DNA from: Acinetobacter soli | Lineage (GTDB): Bacteria; Pseudomonadota; Gammaproteobacteria; Pseudomonadales; Moraxellaceae | Length of the DNA stretch: 64,000 nt | Assembly: GCF_000760595.1 (NCBI RefSeq) | Contig: NZ_BBNM01000006.1 | Location: 62,001-126,000, forward strand | Direction: 5' to 3' | Part shown: positions 46,963-55,961 of the stretch, in pieces | How the letters are laid out: each line of letters begins with the position of its first letter | Position numbering within the stretch: position 1 is the first letter of the stretch | Notes under the pieces: generated by a model | Seen by the model: the letters and a program-made list of their open reading frames with translations, nothing else | What the model was told of the DNA's origin: nothing | Databases searched by the model: none | Position numbers and translations under genes: made by a program

Positions 46963-47770
46963 GTCGCAATCCTCTTTGTCTTAGATATTTGAGTAAAATC
47001 TGTGATATGGAATCTTGATGGGAGCTTTGATCTATCTTCTTTTATACAATGCTTATGCAGCGAAAGGTTTAAAAACTGCAATTTGCAACAAAGATGATAC
47101 ACATTGTAGCGAAGTGTTTTATCTTAAATTTCAATATACTAATTCCTTTTCATTGACTTTTTTGACCAGCAGCACACAGGCTTTATCATTGAACAATTCT
47201 TAATTTACCCACTCAATTGAAAATTGACTGTAGAACTTCTCAAGCTCGCATGACATAGAGCTGCATGTTGTCGAATGTTAGGGATAATTTAACTTCGTTG
47301 TTGTGCCACCTTACAGATCAACTTTTGAAAAAATGCACCAAATGGTCAACTTTTCATAGCGAGGAAGCTATATCTTGCTTTCACGATGTAATCGATTGAA
47401 TCATTGCGACGTTGATTAAAAAAACTAAACGATACACAGCGGATATGCTGAGTCTCAATAAAATTTTTAGACTTTTTAATGATGAATAATAAAATTAAAA
47501 ACATGAATTATTTAATAATAAATTTAAAATTTATTCTTTAAAAATCATCTTACAGCACCTTTAATTACAAAGTTTAACAACTTTGCATCAAAATAACATA
47601 AAATCGCGTCCACCAAGATTACGCAATTCACGGTCAGTGTAGCCGAGCCCATGCCAGTAGAGTGGCATATTCATTGCTTAGGTCTTTTGCGTTCGTTTTT
47701 TCTAAAGAATCTTTTGTTTAGACATAGTGCGATATGTCTAAAAATTTATGATGTTGGAGTAGTTCTAATA
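46963..47770. other. 808-base gene-poor interval upstream of the tsx-like gene
   Basis: No credible gene is visible; a 62-codon frame at 47015-47203 lacks a ribosome site. The stretch about 47450-47560 is extremely A/T-rich, as upstream promoter DNA often is. Near the 3' end there are two inverted repeats: ATGCCA/TGGCAT at 47652-47669 and a perfect 10-bp one at 47717-47742. This part is likely the promoter and leader of the tsx-like gene. Confidence 0.45.
47717..47742. promoter_or_regulatory. Perfect 10-bp inverted repeat in the tsx-like leader
   Basis: TTTAGACATA (47717-47726) and TATGTCTAAA (47733-47742) are perfect inverted copies separated by GTGCGA. It lies 28 bases before the ATG and is not followed by a T-run, so it looks like an operator or an mRNA leader hairpin rather than a terminator. 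Confidence 0.45.
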
Positions 47771-48616
47771 ATGTCTCTTAAATCGTTAAGCACTGTATTT
47801 TTAGCTGCAGCAACATTGCTGGGTGTGCAACAGGCCAATGCTGGTGTGAATGCTACACTTTGGGGTATTTATAGCAATGATGTCAAATTTTCGCCAAAAA
47901 CAGTAGAAAATGCCTATCTTGAGCTTGAGTATTATGGTCAGACTGGTCCAATCGATTGGTATGGCTATTTCGATGCGCCAAAATATTTTGGTGGTAACGA
48001 CAACATTAAAGGGGTTTGGGACAAAGACGGTTCTAAACTCTTTGCTGAAAACCAGCCAAAAGTTTCGTTCAATCGTTTAACCGGTAAAGATCTCTCCGTT
48101 GGGCCATTTAAAGACTGGTTCTTTGCAACTGACTGGATCGTAGACGCTGGTGGTCACTCGAATAACAGCCAAAATACCTTGTACTATGGTTTGGGTACCT
48201 CAATTGACACCCACACCAAACTTGGTATGAATGTAAACGTATTTGCAAAACAGCAATGGGAAAACTACGGCGCGCCAAACTCATATACTTCAGATGATGG
48301 CGGACGTTTACAGGTTCAGTTTTTCTATCCGCTTTATTCATTTAATAATGGCGCATCACTCAACTATTTCACCTTTACCAACTATGACTTTGGTTCGAAA
48401 CTTGGCGATAAAGACCCGAACCGCACCAACGAAGCTTTGGTTTCAACGCATGTTTTTTCTTATAACATGAAGCACCTGCGTTTATTCACTGCTGCGCGTT
48501 ACTTCCACAATGGTGGTCAGTTTAAAGACGGCGCGGTTGCCAACTGGGGTAATGGCGACTTTGTACAAAACAGTACCGGCTGGGGTTACTACGTCGCTGC
48601 GGGTTATCAGTTCTAA
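47771..48616 (+). CDS. Tsx-like nucleoside-specific outer-membrane channel
   Basis: A 281-residue outer-membrane protein with a signal peptide cleaved after about residue 24 (QQANA). The mature part has a barrel pattern with alternating hydrophobic residues, WGIYSNDVKFSP near the start, and PIDWYGYFDAPKYFGG typical of nucleoside channel proteins; the C terminus is YQF, the usual barrel-assembly signal. It should pass nucleosides through the outer membrane. The ATG at 47771 begins the signal peptide; GGAG lies 12 bases upstream. Confidence 0.85.
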   Translation: MSLKSLSTVFLAAATLLGVQQANAGVNATLWGIYSNDVKFSPKTVENAYLELEYYGQTGPIDWYGYFDAPKYFGGNDNIKGVWDKDGSKLFAENQPKVSFNRLTGKDLSVGPFKDWFFATDWIVDAGGHSNNSQNTLYYGLGTSIDTHTKLGMNVNVFAKQQWENYGAPNSYTSDDGGRLQVQFFYPLYSFNNGASLNYFTFTNYDFGSKLGDKDPNRTNEALVSTHVFSYNMKHLRLFTAARYFHNGGQFKDGAVANWGNGDFVQNSTGWGYYVAAGYQF

Positions 48617-48641
48617 GTCATTTACCTCTCGATAGATCTCC

Positions 48642-48672
48642 CTCAAGCCTGCTCGCAGGCTTGAGTTGTTTT
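48642..48672 (+). terminator. Terminator after the tsx-like gene
   Basis: An 11-bp perfect stem, CTCAAGCCTGC with GCAGGCTTGAG around TC, followed by TTGTTTT. Confidence 0.85.
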
Positions 48673-48770
48673 AAGCACTTCATCTGAGTGCTCTTTTTTA
48701 ATTTTCCCTTCTCTGTCAAGCCATGCCTTGCTTTGTTTTCTCGGGTTCATCAGTTAGAATCATCGGTCTT

Positions 48771-50867
48771 ATGAATACGAATGAGAGAATCCAATCCGTG
48801 CGTAAAATTTTAGTCACCAACGCCCTCCCTTATGCCAATGGACCCATCCATATGGGCCACTTACTCGGTTATATCCAAGCAGATATTTGGGTTCGTGCCA
48901 TGCGTGCAATGGGCCATGATGTGACCTACGTATGTGCGGATGATGCTCATGGTACGGCAATCATGTTACGTGCCGAAGCCAATGGAATCTCGCCAGAACA
49001 GCAAATTGCCAATGTACAAAAAGAACATATCCGCGATTTTGACGGGTTTGGTGTACATTTCGATCATTACGACTCGACGCACAGCACTGAAAACAAAGCA
49101 CGTTCTGAAGATATTTATTTAAAAAACCGTGAAGCAGGCAATATTGCCGTTCGCCCGATCACTCAGCTTTTCGATCCTGAAAAACAAATGTTTTTGTCAG
49201 ATCGTTTTATTAAAGGCACTTGCCCAAAATGTAAAGCAGAAGACCAATATGGTGATGCGTGTGAAGTATGTGGCACCACTTACAATGCCACCGAATTACT
49301 TAATCCGCGTTCAACCTTGAGCGGTGCAACCCCCGTTGAAAAATCGTCAGATCATTACTTCTTTAAGCTACCCAACTTTGGTGAATACTTGCAAAAATGG
49401 ACACGTGACGAAGGTCGTTTGCCAGTATCGATTGCCAACAAACTAGATGAATGGTTTGAAGCAGGTTTGGCAGACTGGGATATTTCACGCGATGCGCCGT
49501 ATTTTGGTTTTGAAATTCCAGATGCACCTAACAAGTATTTTTATGTGTGGGTCGATGCGCCAATTGGCTATATGTCGAGCTTTGAAAACTACATCAAAGC
49601 CAAGCGCCCAGAGCTCAACTTTGATGATTACTGGAAAAAAGACAGCCAAAACGAAGTCTATCACTTCATTGGCAAAGACATTGTTTACTTCCATGCGCTG
49701 TTCTGGCCGGCAATGCTTGAAGGTGCCAACTACCGTACTCCAAGTGGTTTATTCGTTAATGGTTTCCTGACGGTCAATGGTCAGAAAATGTCGAAATCAC
49801 GCGGTACCTTTATTAAAGCAGAAACCTATTTACAGCACCTGAATCCAGAATACCTACGCTACTACTTTGCATCGAAACTTTCGGACAAAGTGGAAGATTC
49901 AGATTTGAATCTGGATGATTTTGTACAAAAAGTAAATTCTGATTTGGTCGGTAAAGTGGTCAACATTGCCAGCCGCTGTGCCAAATTTATCAATAGCAGC
50001 TTTAACAATACCCTATCTGCAAACTGTGCAGAACCAGAACTGGTACAAAGCTTTATCGATGCTGGCGACTCAATTGCACAAGCCTACGAGGCGCGTGAGT
50101 TTAGCGCTGCAATTCGTGAAATTATGGCACTGGCCGACAAAGCCAACCAATATATCGATGAGAAAAAACCGTGGGCACTTGCCAAGCAAGAGGGTCAAGA
50201 ACAACAAGTTCATGACGTTTGCTCAGTCGGGATTAACTTGTTCCGTCAGCTTGCGATTTACCTGTCTCCTGTTCTTCCAACACTTGCGGCACAAGTTCAG
50301 GCTTTCTTACAACTTGAAAGCTTTGATTTTGCATCACGTCAGCAAATCTTGCTTGCACACGAAATTGCACAGTTCCAACCACTCATGCAACGTGTAGATC
50401 CGAAAGCTGTGGCTGCGATGGTCGATGCATCTAAAGATTCGTTGGCTGCTACAGCAGAAGCACCAAAAGCGGAAAAGAAAAAAGAGGAGAAAGTCGAGAA
50501 GAAATCTGAACCAAAAGTAGGTGAAGCTGCTCTGAATACCAGCACTATCGGTATTGAAGACTTTATGAAAGTTGATCTTCGTGTAGCGCTTGTGCAAGAC
50601 GCTGCGACAGTTGAAGGCTCAGACAAGCTGCTTCAATTGACTTTAGATGTAGGCGAAGCTGAACCGCGCAATGTCTTTAGCGGAATTCGTGAGTTTTATC
50701 AGCCTGAAGAGTTAAAAGGCAAACTGGTGGTGATGGTGGCGAACCTTGCACCACGTAAGATGCGTTTTGGTATTTCTAACGGTATGGTTTTAGCTGCGGG
50801 TAATGGCGACGGTGTTTGGGTAATTTCACCAGACAGCGGTGCAAAACCGGGCGATAAAGTGTCTTAA
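48771..50867 (+). CDS. metG: Methionyl-tRNA synthetase
   Basis: A 698-residue class I synthetase. The ATP-binding HIGH-type motif is [11 protein letters not shown] (about residues 20-30) and the KMSKS loop is [11 protein letters not shown] (about 337-347). The zinc knuckle is formed by [17 protein letters not shown] (about 148-164). A K/E/A-rich linker connects to the C-terminal EMAP/Trbp-type tRNA-binding domain ([14 protein letters not shown] onward, about 593-698), which also dimerises the enzyme. The ATG at 48771 is preferred to 48723. Confidence 0.97.
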   Translation: MNTNERIQSVRKILVTNALPYANGPIHMGHLLGYIQADIWVRAMRAMGHDVTYVCADDAHGTAIMLRAEANGISPEQQIANVQKEHIRDFDGFGVHFDHYDSTHSTENKARSEDIYLKNREAGNIAVRPITQLFDPEKQMFLSDRFIKGTCPKCKAEDQYGDACEVCGTTYNATELLNPRSTLSGATPVEKSSDHYFFKLPNFGEYLQKWTRDEGRLPVSIANKLDEWFEAGLADWDISRDAPYFGFEIPDAPNKYFYVWVDAPIGYMSSFENYIKAKRPELNFDDYWKKDSQNEVYHFIGKDIVYFHALFWPAMLEGANYRTPSGLFVNGFLTVNGQKMSKSRGTFIKAETYLQHLNPEYLRYYFASKLSDKVEDSDLNLDDFVQKVNSDLVGKVVNIASRCAKFINSSFNNTLSANCAEPELVQSFIDAGDSIAQAYEAREFSAAIREIMALADKANQYIDEKKPWALAKQEGQEQQVHDVCSVGINLFRQLAIYLSPVLPTLAAQVQAFLQLESFDFASRQQILLAHEIAQFQPLMQRVDPKAVAAMVDASKDSLAATAEAPKAEKKKEEKVEKKSEPKVGEAALNTSTIGIEDFMKVDLRVALVQDAATVEGSDKLLQLTLDVGEAEPRNVFSGIREFYQPEELKGKLVVMVANLAPRKMRFGISNGMVLAAGNGDGVWVISPDSGAKPGDKVS

Positions 50868-50878
50868 TTTTACCAAAT

Positions 50879-50909
50879 AAAAAAAGCTGGAGTTTTCCAG
50901 CTTTTTTTA
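50879..50909. terminator. Bidirectional terminator after metG
   Basis: AGCTGG (50885-50890) pairs with CCAGCT (50897-50902) with T-run and A-run flanks, between convergent metG and hydrolase genes. Confidence 0.9.
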
Positions 50910-50926
50910 TTTGCTTTAAATTTTAT

Positions 50927-51802
50927 TTACGCTTTGGCATTGGTCTGAATCATTTGTTTCACAGCACGAAATAAATCCGAATCTGGCTCAGCCAGTGTGT
51001 TCACAATATCAAAATGATTGTGTCCTTTATCTTTCAAATACGCCACTTGAGAATAACCTTGCGTTATGCAAGTCTCATAAAAATTCAAAGTCTGATTTTT
51101 AAAACCTTGTGTCTCAAGTTCACCAACTGACAATAACAAAGGCGCTGCTGTTGAAGGATGAGGAAGATCATGAATAGGACTAAGTCGATCGGCTTGTTCA
51201 ATATTGAGTTTTAACCATTGATTTTGGTCGATATCGCAAAGTGGTTTTAAGTCAAACAATCCACTCAAAGCCACCACGCCTTTAATAACATTCTTAGAGA
51301 CATCAAAATGCTGCTGCCATTGATCATTCCAAAGCATAGCCACCAAATGCCCCCCCGCTGAACTGCCACAGACATAAATCTGTTCAGCATCGATTCCATA
51401 CCGATGCGCATTTTTGTATAGCCAAGCTATTGCAGAACGTATTTCTTTCACGATCTCAAACAAAGTAAATGTTGGGCATAAGTTATATTCGACTGTTACC
51501 ACAGAAATACCATGTTTGACCATATTTTCTGCCATGGAACAAGCATCATCTTTAGACTGAGCCCGCCAGTATCCACCATGAATATAAACAAATACTGGAG
51601 CTGGTTGTGAAACACTTGGAAAGATATCCAGTTTCTCCTGCTTAGAAACTCCATATGCAATATCGTATAGTCCTACAACACGTTGTTTGGCCTGCTCGGC
51701 CAATTGACGATAGATCTGCATACAGTTTTCAAAATCAGCGACTGAGTTTCTGGCATTATATTGTCGATTACGTTCTTCAATATCTGAGAAATATAAGTCC
51801 AT
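50927..51802 (-). CDS. Alpha/beta hydrolase (kynurenine formamidase/BD-FAE-like esterase)
   Basis: A 291-residue alpha/beta hydrolase of the hormone-sensitive-lipase-like branch. The oxyanion motif HGGYW lies at about 74-78, the nucleophile elbow GSSAGG near 146 (Ser about 147), the acid near 240, and the catalytic His in KGHNHFD near 260. Relatives cleave esters or N-formyl amides. It follows the aromatic-acid transporter gene by 13 bases with AAAGGAG as ribosome site, so both probably serve uptake and cleavage of one aromatic compound. Confidence 0.8.
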   Translation of the reverse strand: MDLYFSDIEERNRQYNARNSVADFENCMQIYRQLAEQAKQRVVGLYDIAYGVSKQEKLDIFPSVSQPAPVFVYIHGGYWRAQSKDDACSMAENMVKHGISVVTVEYNLCPTFTLFEIVKEIRSAIAWLYKNAHRYGIDAEQIYVCGSSAGGHLVAMLWNDQWQQHFDVSKNVIKGVVALSGLFDLKPLCDIDQNQWLKLNIEQADRLSPIHDLPHPSTAAPLLLSVGELETQGFKNQTLNFYETCITQGYSQVAYLKDKGHNHFDIVNTLAEPDSDLFRAVKQMIQTNAKA

Positions 51803-51815
51803 ATATTTTTCTCCT

Positions 51816-53141
51816 TTAAGTCACAATTTCAGCTTTATTGTTATGTCGATCACTTTGAAGATTAAGTCCCAAAAAAGCAATAAAGGTAGGTACAGACAAG
51901 ATCAACAGAATTTCGCCCAATGAAAAACTAAATTGGAAAATTAGCGATCCTGTAAAGGCCCCAAAAATTGCCCCTAATCGTCCGATTCCATGCATCCACG
52001 ATACACCAACTGCTCTACACTCAGTTGGATATGAAATCGTTGCCAGAGGTAGTAAAGCTGCCTGAGCACCAGCCAACATAGCACCTGTAAGTAAAATGGT
52101 GAGGCTAAGTAAAAATAGATTTGAATGAATAAAACTTGCCGTTATAAACAGAATAAAAGCAATCAAATAGGCACTTTTGATGACTCGATGTGGATTTATC
52201 TTATCCATATACCAGCCAATAATCGCAGCCCCAATTGCTCCGCCAATTGGAAAAACGGAAGCAATTAGACTAAATTGTTCTGTACTTAAACCCGATGTTT
52301 TTAAAATGGTCGGCATCCAACTTGTGAACAGATAAAATACCAGCAGACTCATAAAACATGACAGCCAAAGGCATACGGAAATCTTTAAGTGACGACGAAA
52401 TAAAAACTGAACAGGACGAATCGATTGTGAGGAAGTCGTATCGACAACATTTGCGAGGCGTGTTAGATCAATTACAGATCCCTGAATTTTTTCTAAAATT
52501 TTCTGTGCTGCTATTAATTGATTGTGTTTAATTAAAAAGCGAACTGATTCAGGTAATTTAAAAAACAGGACCATTAGCAGTAAAAGTGGCAAGATACCAC
52601 AAACTACCATAATCATTCTCCACCCTATCGTTTCAAGAAATACGCTTGAAATGAGTCCACCACTTGAAATACCCAATAAAAAACCGCAACCCGGGATGCT
52701 GGTTAGAAAAACTTTGCGATTTGCAGGCATATACTCAGATACAAGCGTACTAATATTTGGCATGACCGCACCTAAACCCAAGCCTGTCATTAAACGGTAG
52801 ATCATCAGTTGAGTGGTATCGGTTGCAAATCCTGATAAAACAGAAAATAACGCAAATAAAAATGTGCTGACTAAAATCGTACCTTTACGACCAAATCGGT
52901 CTGATATCGGTCCGGAAATTATTGCACCGATACACATCCCAACCAAAGCGGCACTTAAAACTGGAGCAAGTGCTGGTTTACTAATGCCCCAGTCGTCTAG
53001 TAATGCAGGGGCAATAAATCCAATAATTCCTGTATCTAATCCATCACAGAAAAAAATTAAAAAACTCAAAATCAATACCTGCTTTTGCAAGCGTGATAAT
53101 CTATTTTGATTAATGATGTCATCCACATGTATCGTCTTCAT
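51816..53141 (-). CDS. MFS transporter, aromatic acid:H+ symporter (AAHS)-like
   Basis: A 441-residue twelve-helix major facilitator. ILSFLIFFCDGLDTGIIGFIAPAL in helix 1 (in two parts) carries the acidic residue of the AAHS family (PcaK, BenK, VanK relatives), and the loop motif GPISDRFGRKG follows helix 2. AAGGAACG before the ATG at 53141 decides the start; an upstream in-frame ATG at 53174 lacks this. The first gene of a two-gene operon with a hydrolase. Likely substrates are benzoate-type acids or derivatives. Confidence 0.85.
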   Translation of the reverse strand: MKTIHVDDIINQNRLSRLQKQVLILSFLIFFCDGLDTGIIGFIAPALLDDWGISKPALAPVLSAALVGMCIGAIISGPISDRFGRKGTILVSTFLFALFSVLSGFATDTTQLMIYRLMTGLGLGAVMPNISTLVSEYMPANRKVFLTSIPGCGFLLGISSGGLISSVFLETIGWRMIMVVCGILPLLLLMVLFFKLPESVRFLIKHNQLIAAQKILEKIQGSVIDLTRLANVVDTTSSQSIRPVQFLFRRHLKISVCLWLSCFMSLLVFYLFTSWMPTILKTSGLSTEQFSLIASVFPIGGAIGAAIIGWYMDKINPHRVIKSAYLIAFILFITASFIHSNLFLLSLTILLTGAMLAGAQAALLPLATISYPTECRAVGVSWMHGIGRLGAIFGAFTGSLIFQFSFSLGEILLILSVPTFIAFLGLNLQSDRHNNKAEIVT

Positions 53142-53212
53142 TCGTTCCTTCACCTTGTTATCGATTTTGATCATGACTTGATTAAATCTATTTCTAAGTG
53201 AAAGCTCTATCC

Positions 53213-53226
53213 GAATTGTCCAATTC
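53213..53226. promoter_or_regulatory. Possible operator in the MFS/metallo-hydrolase intergenic region
   Basis: GAATTG (53213-53218) and CAATTC (53221-53226) form a perfect inverted repeat with spacer TC, in the 249-base gap between the divergent MFS operon and the MBL-fold gene. A second small repeat AAATC-GG-GATTT lies at 53275-53286. No regulator gene is adjacent, so this is tentative. Confidence 0.35.
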
Positions 53227-53390
53227 TTTATCCAATCAGATGAAAACTGAACCTCGGTGCTACATCAAAATTCCAAATCGGGATTTAGATTCAATTTCCT
53301 ACGAAGTACAGCTATATGCTTGTTGAAAATTAAATGCAAAATAGTATTGGTCATGCTAAAACAAAGTTACGTATATCTATTTTTATAAGA

Positions 53391-54368
53391 ATGCTCATGA
53401 CATTATTAAGATCAACAGTTATAGCGACCAGCCTTGTTTTGGGTACAATTTCCACACTACAGGCTGCAAGTTTGTCTATGCCGACTTCACAAAAACAAGT
53501 CGCAGGCTATTACCAATATCAAGCAGGCAATGTTCAAATCACCGCCCTGCTCGACGGTACAAACTTTATGTCCCCTACACTGTTTAAAGATATTCCACAG
53601 CAACAAGTACATGAAATTTTAAAGAAATACTATGCCGATCAAGAGAAAGGCGTTCAAACCTCAGTCAATGCATTTTTGGTCAATACTGGAAAATCGCTGG
53701 TACTGGTCGATAGCGGTGCTGCCAGTTGCTTCGGGGCGCATTTAGGTTCTGTTTTAACCAATTTAAAAGCAGCGGGCTACCAGCCTGAACAGGTCGATAC
53801 TATTTTACTGACTCATTTACATCCCGATCATGTTTGCGGTATCAGTAAAAACGGCACTGCCAATTTTCCAAATGCCACCGTATATGCTTCACAAGATGAA
53901 GCCAATTATTGGTTAGATGCAAAGCAGGCCAGCAAAGTGCCAGAAGCCAAACGTGCAGGCTACTTGGGTACTGTCGAAAAAATCAAAGCAGCGCTGGCAC
54001 CGTATCAAGCAAAACAACGCTTTAAAACCTATAAGCTTGGCGACGAAATCCAAGGCTTTAAGGTGATCAGTACCGCAGGTCACACACCGGGACACTTTAG
54101 CTATGCCCTTAAAACTGATAGCGAAACCGTGGTATTTATTGGCGATATTGTTCACTCGCATACGGTGCAGTTTGATCGGCCAAAAACAGCCATTGAATAT
54201 GACATCAACCCACAACAAGCTGTTCAAACACGCTTAAAACAATTTGCAGATTTTGCCAAAAATGGACAAACCATCGCCGCACCACATTTACCCTTTCCGG
54301 GAATTGGGCATGTGTATTCGGCAGATGGAAAAAGCTATCAATGGATTCCAGTGCACTTTAAAGATTAA
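53391..54368 (+). CDS. Exported metallo-beta-lactamase-fold hydrolase
   Basis: A 325-residue MBL-fold protein with a signal peptide ending about residue 27 (LQAA). The zinc motif LLTHLHPDH lies near residue 145, a second histidine in TAGHTPGHFSY near 230, and Asp/His in IGDIVHSH near 254. Most such proteins are hydrolases such as lactonases; this family branch includes YtnP/quorum-quenching-like and cryptic beta-lactamase-like members, so the substrate is open. The ATG at 53391 begins a good signal peptide. Confidence 0.85.
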   Translation: MLMTLLRSTVIATSLVLGTISTLQAASLSMPTSQKQVAGYYQYQAGNVQITALLDGTNFMSPTLFKDIPQQQVHEILKKYYADQEKGVQTSVNAFLVNTGKSLVLVDSGAASCFGAHLGSVLTNLKAAGYQPEQVDTILLTHLHPDHVCGISKNGTANFPNATVYASQDEANYWLDAKQASKVPEAKRAGYLGTVEKIKAALAPYQAKQRFKTYKLGDEIQGFKVISTAGHTPGHFSYALKTDSETVVFIGDIVHSHTVQFDRPKTAIEYDINPQQAVQTRLKQFADFAKNGQTIAAPHLPFPGIGHVYSADGKSYQWIPVHFKD

Positions 54369-54492
54369 CCTATAAACAAGTTGGGTTATATCAATTTCGT
54401 TATTTCAAAATTCATGAAATTACGAAGTGGGGATGCGTGGCATGCATGTTGCAAAATTTCTTGAAACTCTATCAAGAACCGAAGCACCTGAT

Positions 54493-55860
54493 ATGAACAC
54501 GAATCCGACAGCATCATCGCCAGAGCACGAGCATCTCGGACTGGCTAAAAATCTGACTTATGGCTTCCAGCATGTACTCACGATGTACGGTGGACTCATT
54601 GCAGCCCCACTGGTTGTTGGTCTTGGTATTGGGTTATCTCAAGCCGATATCGGCCTGCTCATTACAGCCTCAATTTTAGTGGCCGGCTTAGCCACTTTGC
54701 TTCAAACCCTTGGCGTGAAGTGGTTTGACTCTAAACTGCCAATCGTGCAAGGCACCTCGTTTGCTGCCGTTGCAAGTATGATCGCAATTGGTGCAAATGG
54801 AGGGAGCTTTCAGTCCATTCTTGGTGCAATTATCGTCAGTTCAATTTTTGGTGTGGTGATCGCACCATTTTTTTCCAAAATTGTTCGCTTCTTTCCACCG
54901 ATTGTGACGGGTTCGATTATCACCATTATTGGAGTTTCGCTATTACCTGTCGCGATTCGCTGGATCATGGGCGGTAATCCTAAAGCGCCTAACTGGGGTT
55001 CGCTTGAAAATCTGGGACTGGCAGGCATCACACTGGTGTTTTTACTCCTGATTACCAAATTCGGTTCTGCCGCAATACGTCGTTTGGCGGTACTCTTGGC
55101 GATTGTTTTTGGTGCTGTCGTGGCATTTACATTAGGACTGGCAGATTTTTCCAAAGTCAGTCAGGGCGCTTGGGTGGCATTACCGAATATTCTGGGCTTT
55201 GGTATGCCTGTATTTGAATGGCCAGCAATTTTATCGATGTGTATTGTAACGCTGGTCATTTTGACCGAAACCACGGCGAGCTTGCTGGCAATTGGTGAAA
55301 TTGTCGAAACCAAAGTAGACAATACCCGTATTGCCGATGGCCTACGTGCAGATATGCTCTCCTCTGCGATTGCACCATTTTTTGGGGCATTTATGCAGTG
55401 TGCATTTGTTCAAAATGTCGGTCTGGTTGCCATTACTGGCGTGAAAAGCCGCTTTGTGGTGGCAAGTGCTGGGGCAATTTTAGTGGTACTTGGCTTACTG
55501 CCGGTATTTGGTCGCTTGGTGGCGTCTATTCCAATGCCGGTTCTGGGCGGTGCGGGTTTGGTACTGTTTGGTAGTGTTGCCGTCAGTGGTATTCGTACAC
55601 TGTCTAAAGTCGATTATCAGGTTCAATCCAATATGATTATCGTGGCTGTATCACTCGGTGCTGGCCTCATTCCACTCATCAGTCCTGAATTTTTCCATGC
55701 CATGCCAAACGCTATTCAAACCTTATTTCACTCTGGTATCAGTATCACGTGTTTGGCTGCGGTATTACTTAATCTCTTTTTTAATCATTTGCATTTCGGT
55801 AAAAAAACAGCCTCGGATGAACTCGGCAAAACCACTGCTACTGCACCTCATTCTTCATAA
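54493..55860 (+). CDS. NCS2-family nucleobase permease (xanthine/uracil-type)
   Basis: A 455-residue, 14-helix permease of the nucleobase-cation symporter 2 family. LGLAKNLTYGFQHVLTMYGG starts the transport core, and QNVGLVAITGVKSRFVV near 315-331 matches the helix-9/10 signature that distinguishes purine (xanthine/uric acid) from uracil carriers; the ATGs upstream at 54427 onward only extend a polar leader. Substrate is most likely xanthine or uric acid, by inference. It is followed by a strong terminator. Confidence 0.85.
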   Translation: MNTNPTASSPEHEHLGLAKNLTYGFQHVLTMYGGLIAAPLVVGLGIGLSQADIGLLITASILVAGLATLLQTLGVKWFDSKLPIVQGTSFAAVASMIAIGANGGSFQSILGAIIVSSIFGVVIAPFFSKIVRFFPPIVTGSIITIIGVSLLPVAIRWIMGGNPKAPNWGSLENLGLAGITLVFLLLITKFGSAAIRRLAVLLAIVFGAVVAFTLGLADFSKVSQGAWVALPNILGFGMPVFEWPAILSMCIVTLVILTETTASLLAIGEIVETKVDNTRIADGLRADMLSSAIAPFFGAFMQCAFVQNVGLVAITGVKSRFVVASAGAILVVLGLLPVFGRLVASIPMPVLGGAGLVLFGSVAVSGIRTLSKVDYQVQSNMIIVAVSLGAGLIPLISPEFFHAMPNAIQTLFHSGISITCLAAVLLNLFFNHLHFGKKTASDELGKTTATAPHSS

Positions 55861-55880
55861 TTCTGAATCAAGATCCGTTC

Positions 55881-55910
55881 AAAAGCCAGTCTATTCCTAG
55901 ACTGGCTTTT
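55881..55910. terminator. Terminator after the NCS2 permease
   Basis: AAAAGCCAGTCTA (55881-55893) pairs with TAGACTGGCTTTT (55898-55910) around TTCC, an exact 13-bp stem that works on both strands. Confidence 0.9.
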
Positions 55911-55961
55911 GTGTGGAGTGACATTTACAACTGACGCCATAAATGCAGGCAGATTTTTGAA

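Noticed and set aside
47015..47203. A 62-residue hydrophobic peptide gene
   Set aside because: There is no ribosome site, the composition is random-like and the DNA is A/T-rich; likely a chance frame.
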